Made by a program: the position numbers and the translations under genes
The notes under the pieces: model-generated
Database searches by the model: none
The model's input: only the letters and a program-made list of their open reading frames with translations
What the model was told of the DNA's origin: nothing
Shown: positions 51,570 to 64,000 of the stretch, in pieces
Numbering within the stretch: position 1 is the first letter of the stretch
How the letters are laid out: every line of letters begins with the position of its first letter
Assembly (NCBI GenBank): GCA_028551475.1
Contig: CM052360.1
Span: forward strand, 7,552,501 to 7,616,500
Source: Casuarina equisetifolia
Taxonomy: Eukaryota > Streptophyta > Magnoliopsida > Fagales > Casuarinaceae
Reading direction: 5' to 3'
DNA: 64,000 bases

Positions 51570-54500
51570 TCAGACAGAAGGGAAAAACTTGTTTAGGTTG
51601 AAGGGCAGAGAATAGAATTCCTCGCTTCTTGTGTCCGTCTTGAAGGACCGGAACCTATCCCACCAATGCATGCCCCTGTCTTTCCTGGTCTGGCTGTCTT
51701 TCTTGTGCAGTGTCACGTCCAAGAATAAAGCCAATAAACCAGCAACAAATGCTTCTGATGAGAAGGGCACATTGATCATATCGTTAAACTGCCAAAAGAA
51801 AAGCACATTTGATTATAACCCTTGACAACTTTACACGACGAACAAAGGAAAAAAAAACAAAAAATGGGTTCATGAAGAAGCCATGTACCCATCTTGCTCC
51901 TGTGTGGACAGGACCATAGCCGTTAACGAGTGTATACTCATTGAAGTATTGAGGAATTGATAAGCCCATAAAAACTGAGAAGGCTAGGATGAACTTTGTC
52001 CTGAAGCTGTTTAAATTGCAAAACTGAAGAAAACTGAGGCCTCCTGAACCTGTTCGTGTGTATTATAAAATATATTAGGAAGGTAAACCTCGAACTGAAC
52101 TATGATAAAAACCCAGAGATCCTTGGTTAACAAGAACCTACCCACATAAGCAAAGAACAGGCAGTACAAAGCTGCAATGATTGGGGAAGGTATTGAAGCA
52201 AAGACAGCGCCAAATTTTCCTGCACAGCCACGCATGTCAAATACATGCTTTCAACAAGCACAGTAGATTAAGGGTGAACTTATTGCATCAAAATATTTAC
52301 CAAGGATGGAGAAGAAGATCATGAATCCGGCTGATATTTGGACAACCCTTCGGCTACCAACACGAGTCAAAGCCAGCAAACCCGCATTTTCTCTACAGGT
52401 AAGAAGAACAGCAGTAATGTTTTTGAAGATTACTGATAAATCTCAATGTTTCAAAGCATGTAGTGATTTTCAACAGGTATCTTACACAGAAACTGATGAC
52501 CCATTTCCAGTTCCAAATATCCCAGAGAACAGAATGCCCACACCCTGGTATTAAAAAAATTATAATGTGTTAAAGAAGTAAGAAGATGAAAAAAAAATGC
52601 TATAGTAGTCGTACTGATTGGCTAACAACATCATTTAAAAAAAAAAATACAGGGAAAACAAAAGCTTCTGGATATTAGTTTGTTGCACATTGATCTATTT
52701 GCACATCGATTAACCATATTTTCTTTACAGGAGCCACTTACATGGCCAAAAGCAAAACTGAAGGCATGAAATCATAAGCTGTTTACCTGCCAACCGACTC
52801 CGCGGCTAAGAACTGAAGGTGGCAATGGAGTTGCACTTGCATACCTTGACACGGCAATGAAAGCACCAGTGGACTGCACAATCATAAGACAATTCTAGAA
52901 ATGAGCTGATTCACAAAAATAGCACATCACTACATTAATTTTTTGTTCTAAACGAAAACAAGCCATTGAACCTACTAAATTTTGCAAATGTCAGAAAAAG
53001 ATTTGATGTAATCAAGCATCTTAATGATTGACTATAATATTCTCGACAGCAGCAAACAGAACAAAAATTCAAGAAAGTAGTCCTTTGACAATAGGATGAG
53101 GAAAGTTCAATTAAGCAGATAATTGACACATTAAGACAACGTTTCACCTTCAAGATGCAGTATAAAAAAAACAAATATTACTTGGTAATATTCCACTAGT
53201 TATAATGAACTCATAGGAATGTATTTAACAAGCTCAAACATAAACCTACCTCTACAAGAGCAACAAATGAAGCAGCCATCATAGCAAAAGCTTCTCCCGC
53301 ATCAAAAGTAGGAGCTCCCCATTGAAAGGGATATGGAACTCTTATCCTGCAACAGACAGATATACTGCAATAAGGCCCAATGATCAACAAAATGACACCT
53401 TATTTTGTCTGGCATCTCAGAGACACGAGAAACAAATCGAAGCAGCCAATTTGCTGATGAGTTGGACACTGACCACACAATCAGCATATAAGAATCCAGC
53501 TAGTACGAATTAAAATGGAGTAAAAGTATGTTAAATCGTACTACATAGAGATAAACCTGAGAGCCCTACCATGGAGCAGCACCAATGATCCCAGCACGAT
53601 CAGTTCTGCAACTTATTTGAGTTTTAGGCCCTGTGTTCTTGTAAGCCCCACCAACAGTCAGCAGATGAGCATAAATCCAAACAATCACCACGGAGAATAT
53701 GACAGCGAAGCGATCAAAGACATGCCTATTCCCGTGTATCACGTGAGGGATGTACTGCCAGTTGATATCATCTTTAGAATGGCTGCCTGTGCTTAGTAAA
53801 GAGAAATAACAGCAAATGAAGATTGAAAATTACCTGTGAAAATATCACTAGAAGGATGAGCTGTGGCAGTCCAATCTCCACACATTTTGCAAGCTAGAGA
53901 TTCAAAGTTATGGTCAATAACATATGGTAAAATTGGAAAGAGTTACGCTAGGTTAGTAAAGAAGGGGGGAAGAGCGTGTTGGGGAGGGGAAGCAGAGATA
54001 AAAGAGCTGGCAATGATTTTGTTGTGGAAAATCATTGATGCATACCACAGGAAAGCCCAGCTCATATAGGCCAAAACCTGATAGAGCGACCAAGGGGACG
54101 GCAGAAAGTGGACTTAAGAACCTGGATAAATATAAAGAAAGATAAAAACTTAAGATTAGGAAGAGTTACATCATAAGAGACGCGATTAAAAACCCAATCC
54201 TTCAATTTTTGAATGTGAAGGGACCCAATTGGGTTTGCGTTCAGTTGGAAACGTTATTGAGCAATTATGGTCATAGAATACTTATTACGCTCGGAAGCTC
54301 ACACTTGTATAAAGCATGCATAATTCGAAAAAAAGAGACTACTCTAAAACGAGTTCTGTTTACAGCATCAATTGATATGTAATAAAATAAAAGCTTGTCC
54401 AGCAATTGAGCACCAATTATGCTATTTAAATCATTGTACATAGCAGTAGAAAACCAACCTTGCAACATTACGCCAAAGGCCACTAAAGCCAATAACAATC

Positions 54501-55353
54501 TGGAGAGTTGAAGCAACAATAAGAGCACCCTGAATTCCACGCATGATCTTCTCAAATTTCTGTATAGACATTATAGGTTGGGTGAAACAGGACCATGGTT
54601 TAGGAAACAGTAAAGCAACAAACTAGGTGGATTTCATGGAACCAACCTCTTGAGGAGTCAAAATGTTGCTATATCGACCTGCCAAAATGATCGAAATGGT
54701 TGTTGGCACATAACTATAGGAAGCCCCGATCACGGCAGGCAGGCGTGTTCCGAAAAACGTTTGAAACAATGTGTTCAAACCAGCCACAAACAAGATTGTC
54801 TGGATCACTTTTGCTTTCTCCTCCTAAAAATGTAAATGGGATTCTAAATTATGGATCAAAAGCTAAGCCAGAAACATTCATATTCGAAAATAAGAAACAC
54901 CAAAACTTAGTCCAATTGTCGTAGTTCCCAAGGCTTACATTGCCTCCTCCCATCTGCGGAACTAGAGATGTTGGAATCAGAACTGTCGTGCCAAGCATCA
55001 CCAGGTAATGTTGGAAACCAAGCAGAATTGCCTCGGCTGCATTTAAAGAACAACTCCTCAATACATTTCTGAGAAATGAGTGTTAGTTTTAAAATTAAAA
55101 ACAAATGTCAAAAACTTAATAGCGTCATATCTGACAACGAAGTTCCACAAAGTTAACCATCAAATGCAGAATAATGCACAAAAGGCCCCCCACGATATCA
55201 TAGTTGGACAAAAGGAATAAGATTAATGAGATACTTACGCCATGGCGGAGGACTAGTGATGCAGTATGAAATGCTTGGTAGCTGATCTTTGACTGGATGA
55301 GGCTGTAGCTCTTCTTGTTTTGGCGGTGGCGCCGGTCCTCCACCTCCTGCCAT
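51570..55353 (-). CDS. NAT6: nucleobase-ascorbate transporter, NAT6-type
   Basis: Polytopic membrane carrier of the NAT/NCS2 family (purine/pyrimidine bases, possibly ascorbate). CDS = complement(51570..51788, 51889..52043, 52142..52219, 52301..52392, 52486..52544, 52787..52873, 53250..53346, 53570..53754, 53834..53893, 54046..54121, 54459..54559, 54647..54823, 54939..55036, 55239..55353); all phases agree and give 532 residues, the length I recall for Arabidopsis NAT6. The N-terminus is MAGGGGPAPPPKQEELQPHP. Span 1 carries the Gln-His motif (LLGFQHYLVMLGTT). The NAT signature is ENAGLLALTR at residues 353-362. The C-terminus ends EEFYSLPFNLNKFFPSV, conserved in this clade. No defect was seen. 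Substrate specificity cannot be read from sequence. Confidence 0.94.
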
Positions 55354-58300
55354 GCTTCTTTCTCTCCTTTACCTCTTTTCTCTCAAAGAGAAACCCAAGA
55401 CAGGATTAGTTCTTTACACACAACAACATGTGAATTCTCAAACTCCAAAAAATTCTCACCACCCCAAAAGAAAAAAAGAAGTCAGAAAATCTTCACGAAA
55501 GCCGAGATGCCCCAGACCCCAAAAAATGACTGGTATACCAGGCTACCCACAAAGCACCTCAGAAACCAGCTAGACAAAAACCACTCTACCAAAGCACATA
55601 ACCTTTGTTTTTTTCTTTTCCTTCTGAGCAACCAGATCAAACAACTGAAACAAGAATCTAGCGTACAAGGACTGGAAAAAACTCACTTATAACAGTAGAA
55701 CAGGAGTAGCAGTTATCAGAAGGCAAGCATTGGAATGAAACACCGCCCTCTACTCTTTTATCGAAAAGTTCATCAGACGGAAGAACTACTCGGGGAATCC
55801 AAGCCGTGTTTAATGTCAGTAATGTATGCGTTATTTTACAGCTCAAGCCCACTTGGAGTCCAAGGAACTTAAAGTGAATGTGAAGATAGGGAAAAAAGAA
55901 ACAAAAGCAAAAGGAGACCGTGTTCCCTCCTAAAGTCGGAAAGAAACCAAAATACCTCCCAATAACCCAGAGGAATCTCTTTGTTTCTTTTGTAATCTGC
56001 GGCACAATATTATTTTATGGGTCTGCTTCTTTTCTTCATTCACGTAAAGATAAAGATTGTATAAAAGCTTCTCCACCGTCACCCTAGCCAATCCACTTAC
56101 TTCCGATTTTATTACTAAATTTTGAGGACAGCTAAATCAAGAGCGAGCTTTGTTCTGTAACCTTGTCCTCCAGTTACAACATCAACCTGAGTCTTTTACT
56201 GTCCCTAGGAATCCAAAGGCCAGTAATGTTGCTGGAGCTAGTTGAAGGAAACGATAAAAAGGTTTCAGATTTTGTTGTACTAGCGAAGAACTGATTAGTC
56301 CATCGCTTCTCAAGTAGCGTCAAACTTATGCACAACCCCCTAGTCTGTCTTGACACGTCTTTTACAAACTAGAAATCACATGTCCAGGGTTAACATATGC
56401 ACGCTCGAACAAATTTCGACCATATCAACAAGCTTAATGTTTTCTTGCATGGAGCATTGAGCAAGTTCAGAGCACGTGCCGTTCTAGCTATTGTACACTT
56501 CGAGACATTGCACCGGTCTGCATGCCAGAACGCCACGATGGTGTCCGGGATCGTCTACGTTTTTGGCCAAAATGAATAGAATAGTGGCGGTACTAGGATT
56601 ACAGAACCATATTTCAAAGAGTTTTCGCGGTTTTTGATGCAAAGTGTCACGCTCATTGGCCTGCTCTGGGAGGGTTCCTTGGAACACAGAATTTCACTGG
56701 AACCTTCCTGCGTCCGATCCTTTCCTTCAAGCAACTGGAAAAGTTTGTATTCCCTGCCTCGAAACGGCCCCACGCTTTACTTTCGCTAACCCCAAAACAT
56801 AATGGTACAAATAATATATTGATCAACTTTAGAAAAGAATAGGATGAAAGGAGGACAACAGTTAAAGGGAGACCAAGGAGAGGCTTTTTTTCGGTGCTGT
56901 CGTGGACTATAATAGTAGAGCGGTATGCCAATGGTGTTTTGCAGCTGAACGTGAAGAAATCTTTTGTCCAGGATAATGATGGTAATCTATGTCTGCATAT
57001 TCCTTTCAAATCAAGCGTCAAGTGTGATAAGACTCGAAACGTCTTTGTAATCAAAGGAATCTCCTAGTTATTTGGAATTTGAGCTATCGGCTAGTATGTA
57101 CCGGTCCTTTCAATATCTCTTGCACCTCCGTCACTGGGGTCTCCTCAGATTGCAGAAGGTATTATTGGCTTCAAACCGTTCGTTGTCCTGTACTCAATCT
57201 TGGTTCTTTCGATGTTTCTTCCACGCTGGTTCTTAGTGTTGTGGGGTTGCAGACATTATTATCAGCTTCATAACTCCTTTGGCTGCATTTATGAATTTTA
57301 AATTGAAAATCAACGTTGAGTCGTCTATCTCCAAGGAACATTTTATACGACCCCAGTGCTTTTTGTGAAAATATGTGCTGAATTGAAACGTTAAGATTAC
57401 TTCTTTAGACCTTTTATAAAGTGCTACTGTCATCTTTCTCAGACCTTCTTTCACCTCGCCAGCTATCAGCCCCATACGCGTAGGACAGATGAAGACGGAG
57501 GGCGGGTTGGAAGCACCGTGGTCTTTGAACCCATAGCAAACGCGTTACGCATTGCTGGATGCACATTTCTGACCACGCAAACACAAGCCTATGGATGGCA
57601 CGCTTGTATGTATCTTCGTTAAAAGCAGTTTAAAGTGGCTTTCGGCTACCAGATACTTTTGAAAATTAATGTTCACTTTTGACGCAGTGCCACGGTTTGA
57701 ATGGCGAAGCAGAAAAGAAGGCCTCCGAAGTTATTTTTCTGTGCGAACCTCTTATGATGATGTTGGCCACAAAATGTCAAGCAGTAGCTTCCACTGCTTC
57801 GATGGCCTCGAAAACCCTCGCTTTTGCTTGTCATTACTATTCTATGTTTAGTTTAAAAGGCCATTTCAAGAACGAGTTGATTGCGATAGAGGAAGGAAAA
57901 TAATATGAAAATCATGGTTTTGGAAGTAAGCGAAAACGTAAGATGAACCATCAAATCTATGAGAAGTGCTTATTAGCCAATTACAGCGGATGGAACTTTG
58001 ATGTTGAGAGCTCATGTTTTGTCTTATGGCTCGAGTATGTTTGACTTGGCTAAAGTCCCAACGCCACATGACCTGCTTTATTTTCAGGGCTAAAGTTAAG
58101 CTTTCTAGTCAACATGGGTCCCATATTCCGACCACATCATCACTTCTTCCACCCAAAACAAATGGCCAACGCGGCTTGGCTTTGCAAAAGCAATCAACTA
58201 TTGACTACTTGTATCCCACATTTCAGTCTGAATAACAGCAAGCCTATGGGATTATGGCCGGATCTTTTGAGTGTCCTTTCACCTACTGTAAACACATATT

Positions 58301-59208
58301 CTACCAAAACTTGCTCCCCTCTTCGGCGGATCCTGCGGATCTACAAGTTCCATCCATCTAGAAATTCCTCGTGAGTATAACTATAAATTTTAAGTGCATA
58401 GTTGTCAAGGCGTTTGAATACAGATTCCACGGTCTAGATGACGCCTTCCAGCCTCTTAACCTTAAAACATGAGTGCGCACAACTTTTTCTCTATAGATTG
58501 GGACGGGATGGCTGAAAACCCGTGATGAGAATTTTTTACCAAGAATGAGTAGAACGATATATGTTCGGCTCTTATCTACCACCAACCACGATTCTTGTTC
58601 CCCATCCATCATTACTCAAATGTCAGAAAGAAAGGAGTACTAAACTATGAGAGGAAAACTGGAAGAAAATGATACCGCAAGGATAAATATTTGTTCTCCT
58701 CTTTTCACCCTTTAAAAAGGTGCCAGAGATACAGTTTTGGCAGTTCTCAGATAAGATTTAGTCATCCAAGAAGGTTACCTTCGACCATGGTTTAGATTGA
58801 AATTCAACTGAGAAAGATACCGGATAAGCAAAAAATCATTATCCATTCAATAATTTCACTGTAATTATCTCCAGATGATCGTGATAACCAATCAATTAGC
58901 TCCACATTGCCTAACAAGACATCTGATACGATGAGCATAATGCTTATTGCTTTAGAACTAGATCTCAAACTACCAGGAAAGTAGTGAAACTGCATCATGC
59001 AACTGATGAGCCCAGAGATGCAAAATGAAAGAATGACTGCAGACGGAACAAACAAGTGAACATGAAATTCATTAATTAAATTAGAACAAGACGTCGGGGA
59101 AAATAGATTACAAGTTCTCTGGAATGAGCCTGGGTAAAAGAGGCATACCCACCAAGTTTCATCCACAAAACACTTTCCAAGCTCCCTTCAGTTGTCAATG
59201 CATACTTC
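55354..59208. other. spacer between NAT6 and LSM12-like genes
   Basis: The region next to 55354 should contain the NAT6 5' UTR and promoter. No gene, RNA gene or clear repeat was recognised in the remainder. Confidence 0.4.
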
Positions 59209-62200
59209 TCAGTGACCACTACCACGAGTTTGTAGCCTCTTCCTCTCAAGCTCAAGCTAGAAGAGAAATAATAACTAGTTCGATTAATCATAGGCATGTA
59301 TATAATTGGCCTAAAATATGTTTTCCGAATAATCATAGATGACATTCCCCAGAGTGTCTTACCACTTTCTTCACCCGGTCACTGGCAGCAGGAGTTCCTC
59401 CACTAACCGATTCGGGGAGATATGGGCTGCTAACACGCACCTCGTTCATGACCACTATGGCAGTCTTGTCCCAACGCACTGGAAGCCTGATAAGATACAA
59501 TTGCAATCAGTGGCAGACAAACTGAAAACTGATTTGTGGCAAACTTTTACGAAAAAAATATATATATGAAAGTGCTTGCATCCTTAATAGAAAGTAGAAA
59601 ATTCCAAATAGAACTGTGCAGTTAGGATATTGATTTGATTCATAGGATATTGATTTGATATTGAATCAAATCAATATCCTAACAAACTACATACAAATGT
59701 CAACAAAATAAAATCAACGTTGCATTTAGCTGCACATTCATTTCTCGGCAGTGTCTCAAAACTTTTACAGGCTACAGTCGAAGTTTAACTAAAATTTGTG
59801 TTTGCCCAAACAAGCATTAATCTGAGAAATTTCGAATCCCCTGACCCATGATCAAGGGGTGATACTTTCACCCAGATAGTAGAAGTCCAGCTGTATTTGC
59901 AACTAACAAAATTTTGCCAGAAGAATATCCATATTGGAATACTATAGGAGCAGACTGAGCCCAGAGTGTTGTTTAATGACTAAGCTAATGCAGAGACCCT
60001 ACATTGTTCACCTGCAATTAGCCTTTTCCCTTCGGGGTTGGATATCTATATAAGGACTTCTCTGATTTCAATTCAGAATCCAAAGAAATCAGGTCAATTT
60101 TACCACCATCCATAAAACCAATATATGGAACTCAATTTTACCAACATCCATCCATCTCTATGAAAATTTTCAAAATGTGCAAAAATGCCATGAATTTTTC
60201 AATAGAGGGTCTGGAAAGTGCGTGTGTATATATATACCCACAGAAGGCTAACCATCTCTATTCATAATTTCATGAACTACAAATATAAGGAAATGCTCCT
60301 ACAGTTCCAAATACCCTACATAAAGTGTGAACAATAACACTTCCAAACTTGATAAGGAACTTGTTGCCAACAACGACAGCCTCCAGGGGCAAACTACTGA
60401 TTAGCCTGAGCGCAGATACACCAGAAAAAATGAATCAGCATTAGCCTCTTTTAAGTTGTTCATCATACAGTAGTTCTAAAAGCTGTTGGATCCACAATAC
60501 TTGCCGGATAATATCAATTGGCCAAACTACATGACACGCTCAATAGTCAAAAAGGGCATAAAACTCAATCCAAAGCTAGTTGTGGTGTAAATCATATGCC
60601 CACTGCACTTTACCCATCTTCCTCTAGTGCCTTACCACATTAAGAGAGCCGGGGTCACTTGTATCAATCTTTAACCACTGTTGCCAGAATATCTCAAGCT
60701 TGGCATAAGTATCATGGCAAAAAGTCTGGTTGTTTTGTAATTCCATTAGCCCAAATTTACTAATTGGCAATGGACCAAAAAGATTAACACTTAAGCTCGT
60801 AAGGTCCTCATATGCCTCCCACTTTCCAACAACTCCCAGTTTCAGAAACAGGAGCAGATGAAAATTTCTCCAAATCCACATAAACCAAAAAAGTCAATAA
60901 ATGTAATGCTTACAAAAGTTAATATATAACAGAAACATCAGTCCTAATTTCTGATAAATTTCAATAAACCAAATCCAGAGGTACATTATGATCAAATGTA
61001 TAAGAAGATGGTCAAGCCAATTGATCAGTGCTTATGATGTTACATTGTTTTGGACAATTAGGCCATTGTTTTCATTTATGCATTGTCAGGTATCCCCAAG
61101 ATTGATGCAAGATTTAGAAAAGGAAAACGGGTTGTTGTCAACGACATAAACAATATGAAAGATCTGCTAGGCATTCCCAAGATCAATGCAAGAATTACAA
61201 AAGGATCATAGGCCATTGTCAGCAACATGATCATTATTGGTGCCAAGTGTTTCCAAAAGAAATAGTATAAGAAATTTGAGATGGAGAATACAAAACACAG
61301 GGAGGTGATAATCTCATCTCTGCTGTTCCTCTCATGGATTAGGGTAAAGCAGAATATTCACACATTAAAATAAAGAAAATAAAATAAAATAAAAATAAGA
61401 AGGCCCACTTCTTAAAAATTGGAATCATATGTAAACTTCATCTCCATCAATTCATAAGAGAAATACATCAGTGTAGATCTACTTCATACGCCATTTCTCT
61501 TTTACTTATAAAATCCTTATAAATTGCTCTTCTTACTTTTTCTTTTCATATTCTTTTGGCGGATTTCAGATTCTTCAGCTAAAAATTTTTCGAAGGAGAA
61601 AGTGTGCCTAAATTAAAAAAGCTAGACTTTTGTAAATAAAAAAACACCACCTGATTGAATTGTGACAACTTTCTACTTTTGGAGCTACCAGTGACTGCAA
61701 ATGCAGCAATAACTCTTTAGGTACACTAAAATGCTAAATGTAGTAATTCACTGACTCTGCTCCTTGAATCACAGAAAATACTAATAATAGTAACAACAAC
61801 AGAAATTGTATAATCTTCAGAATAAGATGATTAGGCTTGTTTTCTTCTTTCTAGTCATGGGGGTTAGGCACTTACGTTTTGGACAGGGCATCAAAAATGC
61901 TCTGGGCCTCGCTTGTGACACCCACTCCTATCCTCTCAGCGTCTGCCTCTGCCTGTCTGCAATCAGGCTCATCAAAAAATTCATAACCATTCAACCAAAG
62001 CATCAGGAAACACTACCAAAAAAAAAAAAAAAACCATAACTTTCGAAATTGGGGTTGTGATGCAAATGCAAACATGCCCACCTAACGGCAGAATCTTCTT
62101 TAGCCTGTAGGCTATTAAGATCAAGGTAACACTTTCCGGCTTCAAGCGGGTCTTCTCCTTGGCCCAAGTAAGAAAACTCCTTTATGTAGCTGGCCTTCAA

Positions 62201-62496
62201 AATCCTTATGTTCCTGCGAGGTCCCGTCTTAGAACCCTCTTGTTAGCACCCAGCAAAAGTTAAGGAACAGTCTCAAAGCAAAATTACAGTTAACCTCAAA
62301 ATTTTGTTTTGAATTGTTTCTCTAGGGTTAACAAAAATGACGTCTTAGAGTAAAGAAGGATATGAAGGACAAGCATGTTGGAGAAGCGATCGAAGGTGAT
62401 AACCTGCCCTTCGAACTCATCACCCAAGGTGGTCTTGATGGAGAGCAAGCAGCCCACCGCGAAGTCGTCGGTGTTAGTGCTTCCATCCATGGCCAT
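59209..62496 (-). CDS. LSM12-like RNA-binding protein
   Basis: Small protein with an N-terminal Lsm fold and a C-terminal anticodon-binding-like (AD) domain, the plant counterpart of LSM12. CDS = complement(59209..59256, 59363..59486, 61876..61956, 62082..62241, 62364..62496); 181 residues. It starts [20 protein letters not shown], continues through [20 protein letters not shown], the AD region ([60 protein letters not shown]) and ends [15 protein letters not shown]. Exon 1 joins exon 2 only if the intron has AT-AC ends, which restores the conserved [16 protein letters not shown]. Intron 3 is 2.4 kb. An ATG 14 codons upstream is in frame; the Met-Ala start was preferred for context and fit. 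Confidence 0.9.
59621..59683. repeat. perfect 21-bp inverted repeat (hairpin) in LSM12 intron 3
   Basis: The arm at 59621-59641 (opening GTTAGGATATTGATTTG) is an exact reverse complement of 59663-59683. The 21-bp loop contains another direct copy of AGGATATTGATTTGAT. Confidence 0.95.
62242..62363 (-). other. U12-type AT-AC intron of the LSM12-like gene
   Basis: On the minus strand the intron opens with ATATCCTTCT, matching the U12 5' splice-site consensus ATATCCTT, contains the perfect U12 branch-point TTCCTTAAC about 18 bases from its end, and closes with AC. It is 122 bases long. GT-AG alternatives nearby break the frame. Confidence 0.85.
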
Positions 62497-64000
62497 GCCG
62501 TACTGCTTCCGCCGCAGTTGTGAAATAATTAGCTGCATTTTATAGTTCTATTCTATTGTGGGTTTCATGTGAGATCATGGGCTCTGTAGATTCAGGTCCT
62601 AATGACAACTACTTTTCTGATTGGGTTGGGTTTTGATGGAGTTTGTGGATCGAGGTTTGGGCTTGTGTTGTAACTGGAGTGAGGTTCACGAGCACTTTTT
62701 GTTTTTTTGACCCATGTATATGATATCGAACCCTTACTTAATAAACTTGCAGATAGGACTCCTTAGCCAACCACTAAATCAAGGAGACACCCTGTATGGG
62801 GCACTTTTGCTCAATCCAAAGGTTATATCAATACTAGAAATAGACTTTTAAACTTAGCTTTATAAAAGTAACAAAATTGCATGTCCACTTTTCTCAAAAA
62901 GTTTGAAGATAAATTGTCTAAAGTTATAGATATATTATAAATGTTTTTATTATTTAATGTAATTTTTTTTTGTTTGATATTCCTTTATAGTCCAAATTTG
63001 GTTTTGTACGATGACAAAATGCATTTCTATTTTTTTGACCAAGTTGGTTGACATGAATGAATGATTGGCGTTAATGTTATATAAGTGTCTAGTCTACTTC
63101 TTCTCATAATGTTTTATTGAAAAAAAGAGTTTCACATCAACAAAATTACGCTTAAATGTATTTTATAAGTTTATATAACTTTTTTATTCAATAATGTCTA
63201 TTGAAGAGAGATATTATTTAAGTTTATAAAACACATTTAAAATGTTCATATTTATAATATAAGACTTTTGGATCCAATAACAAGTGTTATTATCTCTAAT
63301 ATGAAACTCTTTTGTGCAATAAGACTGATGATTGAGATTCAAGAAATTATTAACAATAGATAAATTCAAGAATTAAGAAACCATCACTTCTATGTTACAG
63401 TAGTATTATGAATTATATGATCATGCTAAATACCAAGGTTTTAGCTTCATTACAGGCAAATAAAATATGCATGTACTTTTGGAGTGGATGATTGGCTGGT
63501 GTATACAATTTCCAAACTATAATTTTTCAGGCAATTCTCTTTTTATTATTATTATTATTACTTGAGAATTTTTTTAGAAAAGCAAAGAAGTGCACCGATT
63601 TTATTTTCTTTAATTTTACTCTCTCTTTTTTTTTTCTCCGCGAAGCGTTGAATGCATGGAATTTGTCCTGCATGGTCGGGTAAACAGAGGACTTTAAATG
63701 TTCTGGTACGTACATCCTGTCGGTGCCTATGATGCAGTGCATTGAATTACGATCACCGTCCAATCCTCAAAAACCTTTTAAATTCGGGTTCCGAGTCCCC
63801 CTAAAATGTAGGTTGTTGGTGCTAGCTGCAGCGAAGGGCTCGGTTCCCGTTTAGTTCATTTCCTGATTATTCAAAAGGAGTCATTGAGCCTTGGTCGTGT
63901 TCTCCATGATTTAGAGTCACCTGCAAAACGTGAAGGGTTTGCAGTCACCATGCCATAATGGATGACCACATGCTTTTCTTTTAAAGCTGTCTGTGTTGGG
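62497..64000. other. upstream flank of the LSM12-like gene, AT-rich
   Basis: The first few hundred bases should contain the LSM12-like promoter. Beyond that, nothing coding was recognised up to the window edge. Confidence 0.4.

Noticed and set aside
60624..60881. 85-residue minus-strand frame as a separate gene or LSM12 exon
   Set aside because: It lies within LSM12 intron 3 and does not match the family; exons 3 and 4 join correctly without it.
62242..62380. GT-AG intron at this place in the LSM12-like gene
   Set aside because: The nearby GT and AG pairs join out of frame and lose the conserved LVLQEGSK residues.

Overview
The window is plant nuclear DNA, almost certainly from a eudicot. 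The genes have many short GT-AG introns, the spacers are AT-rich, and the proteins are plant-specific families: NAT6-type nucleobase transporter, XTH8-type GH16 enzyme, PLS-class PPR, plastid PRIN2-like protein and DUF4228. I cannot name the species.

Layout. 1-10 kb (minus): a broken copy of an equilibrative nucleoside transporter gene, its two exons pushed about 5.8 kb apart by repeat-rich DNA, followed by an intact two-exon ENT1-like gene. 10.9-13.9 kb (plus): a receptor-like kinase with an intact kinase half and a damaged extracellular half. 14.4-30.4 kb: a segmental duplication, two blocks of about 5.1 kb, each with a complete 11-exon mitochondrial ALDH2B gene on the minus strand, separated by a spacer that carries an XTH8-like gene on the plus strand. 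31.2-35.0 kb: two direct repeats of about 337 bp flank a 3.1 kb segment made of a plastid psaB 3' end followed at once by an intronless PPR gene in the same frame. 36.1-44.7 kb: a divergent pair, PRP31 splicing factor (minus, 8 coding exons, the first only the ATG) and PRIN2-like plastid protein (plus). 45.6-46.1 kb: a DUF4228 protein (minus). 51.6-55.4 kb: a 14-exon NAT6 gene (minus). 59.2-62.5 kb: a 5-exon LSM12-like gene (minus), whose first intron looks like a U12-type AT-AC intron.

The genes do not form a pathway. They are neighbouring housekeeping genes (transport of nucleosides and nucleobases, aldehyde oxidation, wall remodelling, splicing, plastid gene expression). The most unusual points are the psaB/PPR segment between long direct repeats, the AT-AC intron, the ENT pseudogene split by inserted DNA, a foldback element of about 550 bp, and a perfect 21-bp inverted repeat in an LSM12 intron. 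Exon limits were read by eye from splice sites, reading frame and remembered family sequences. No alignment or search was run.
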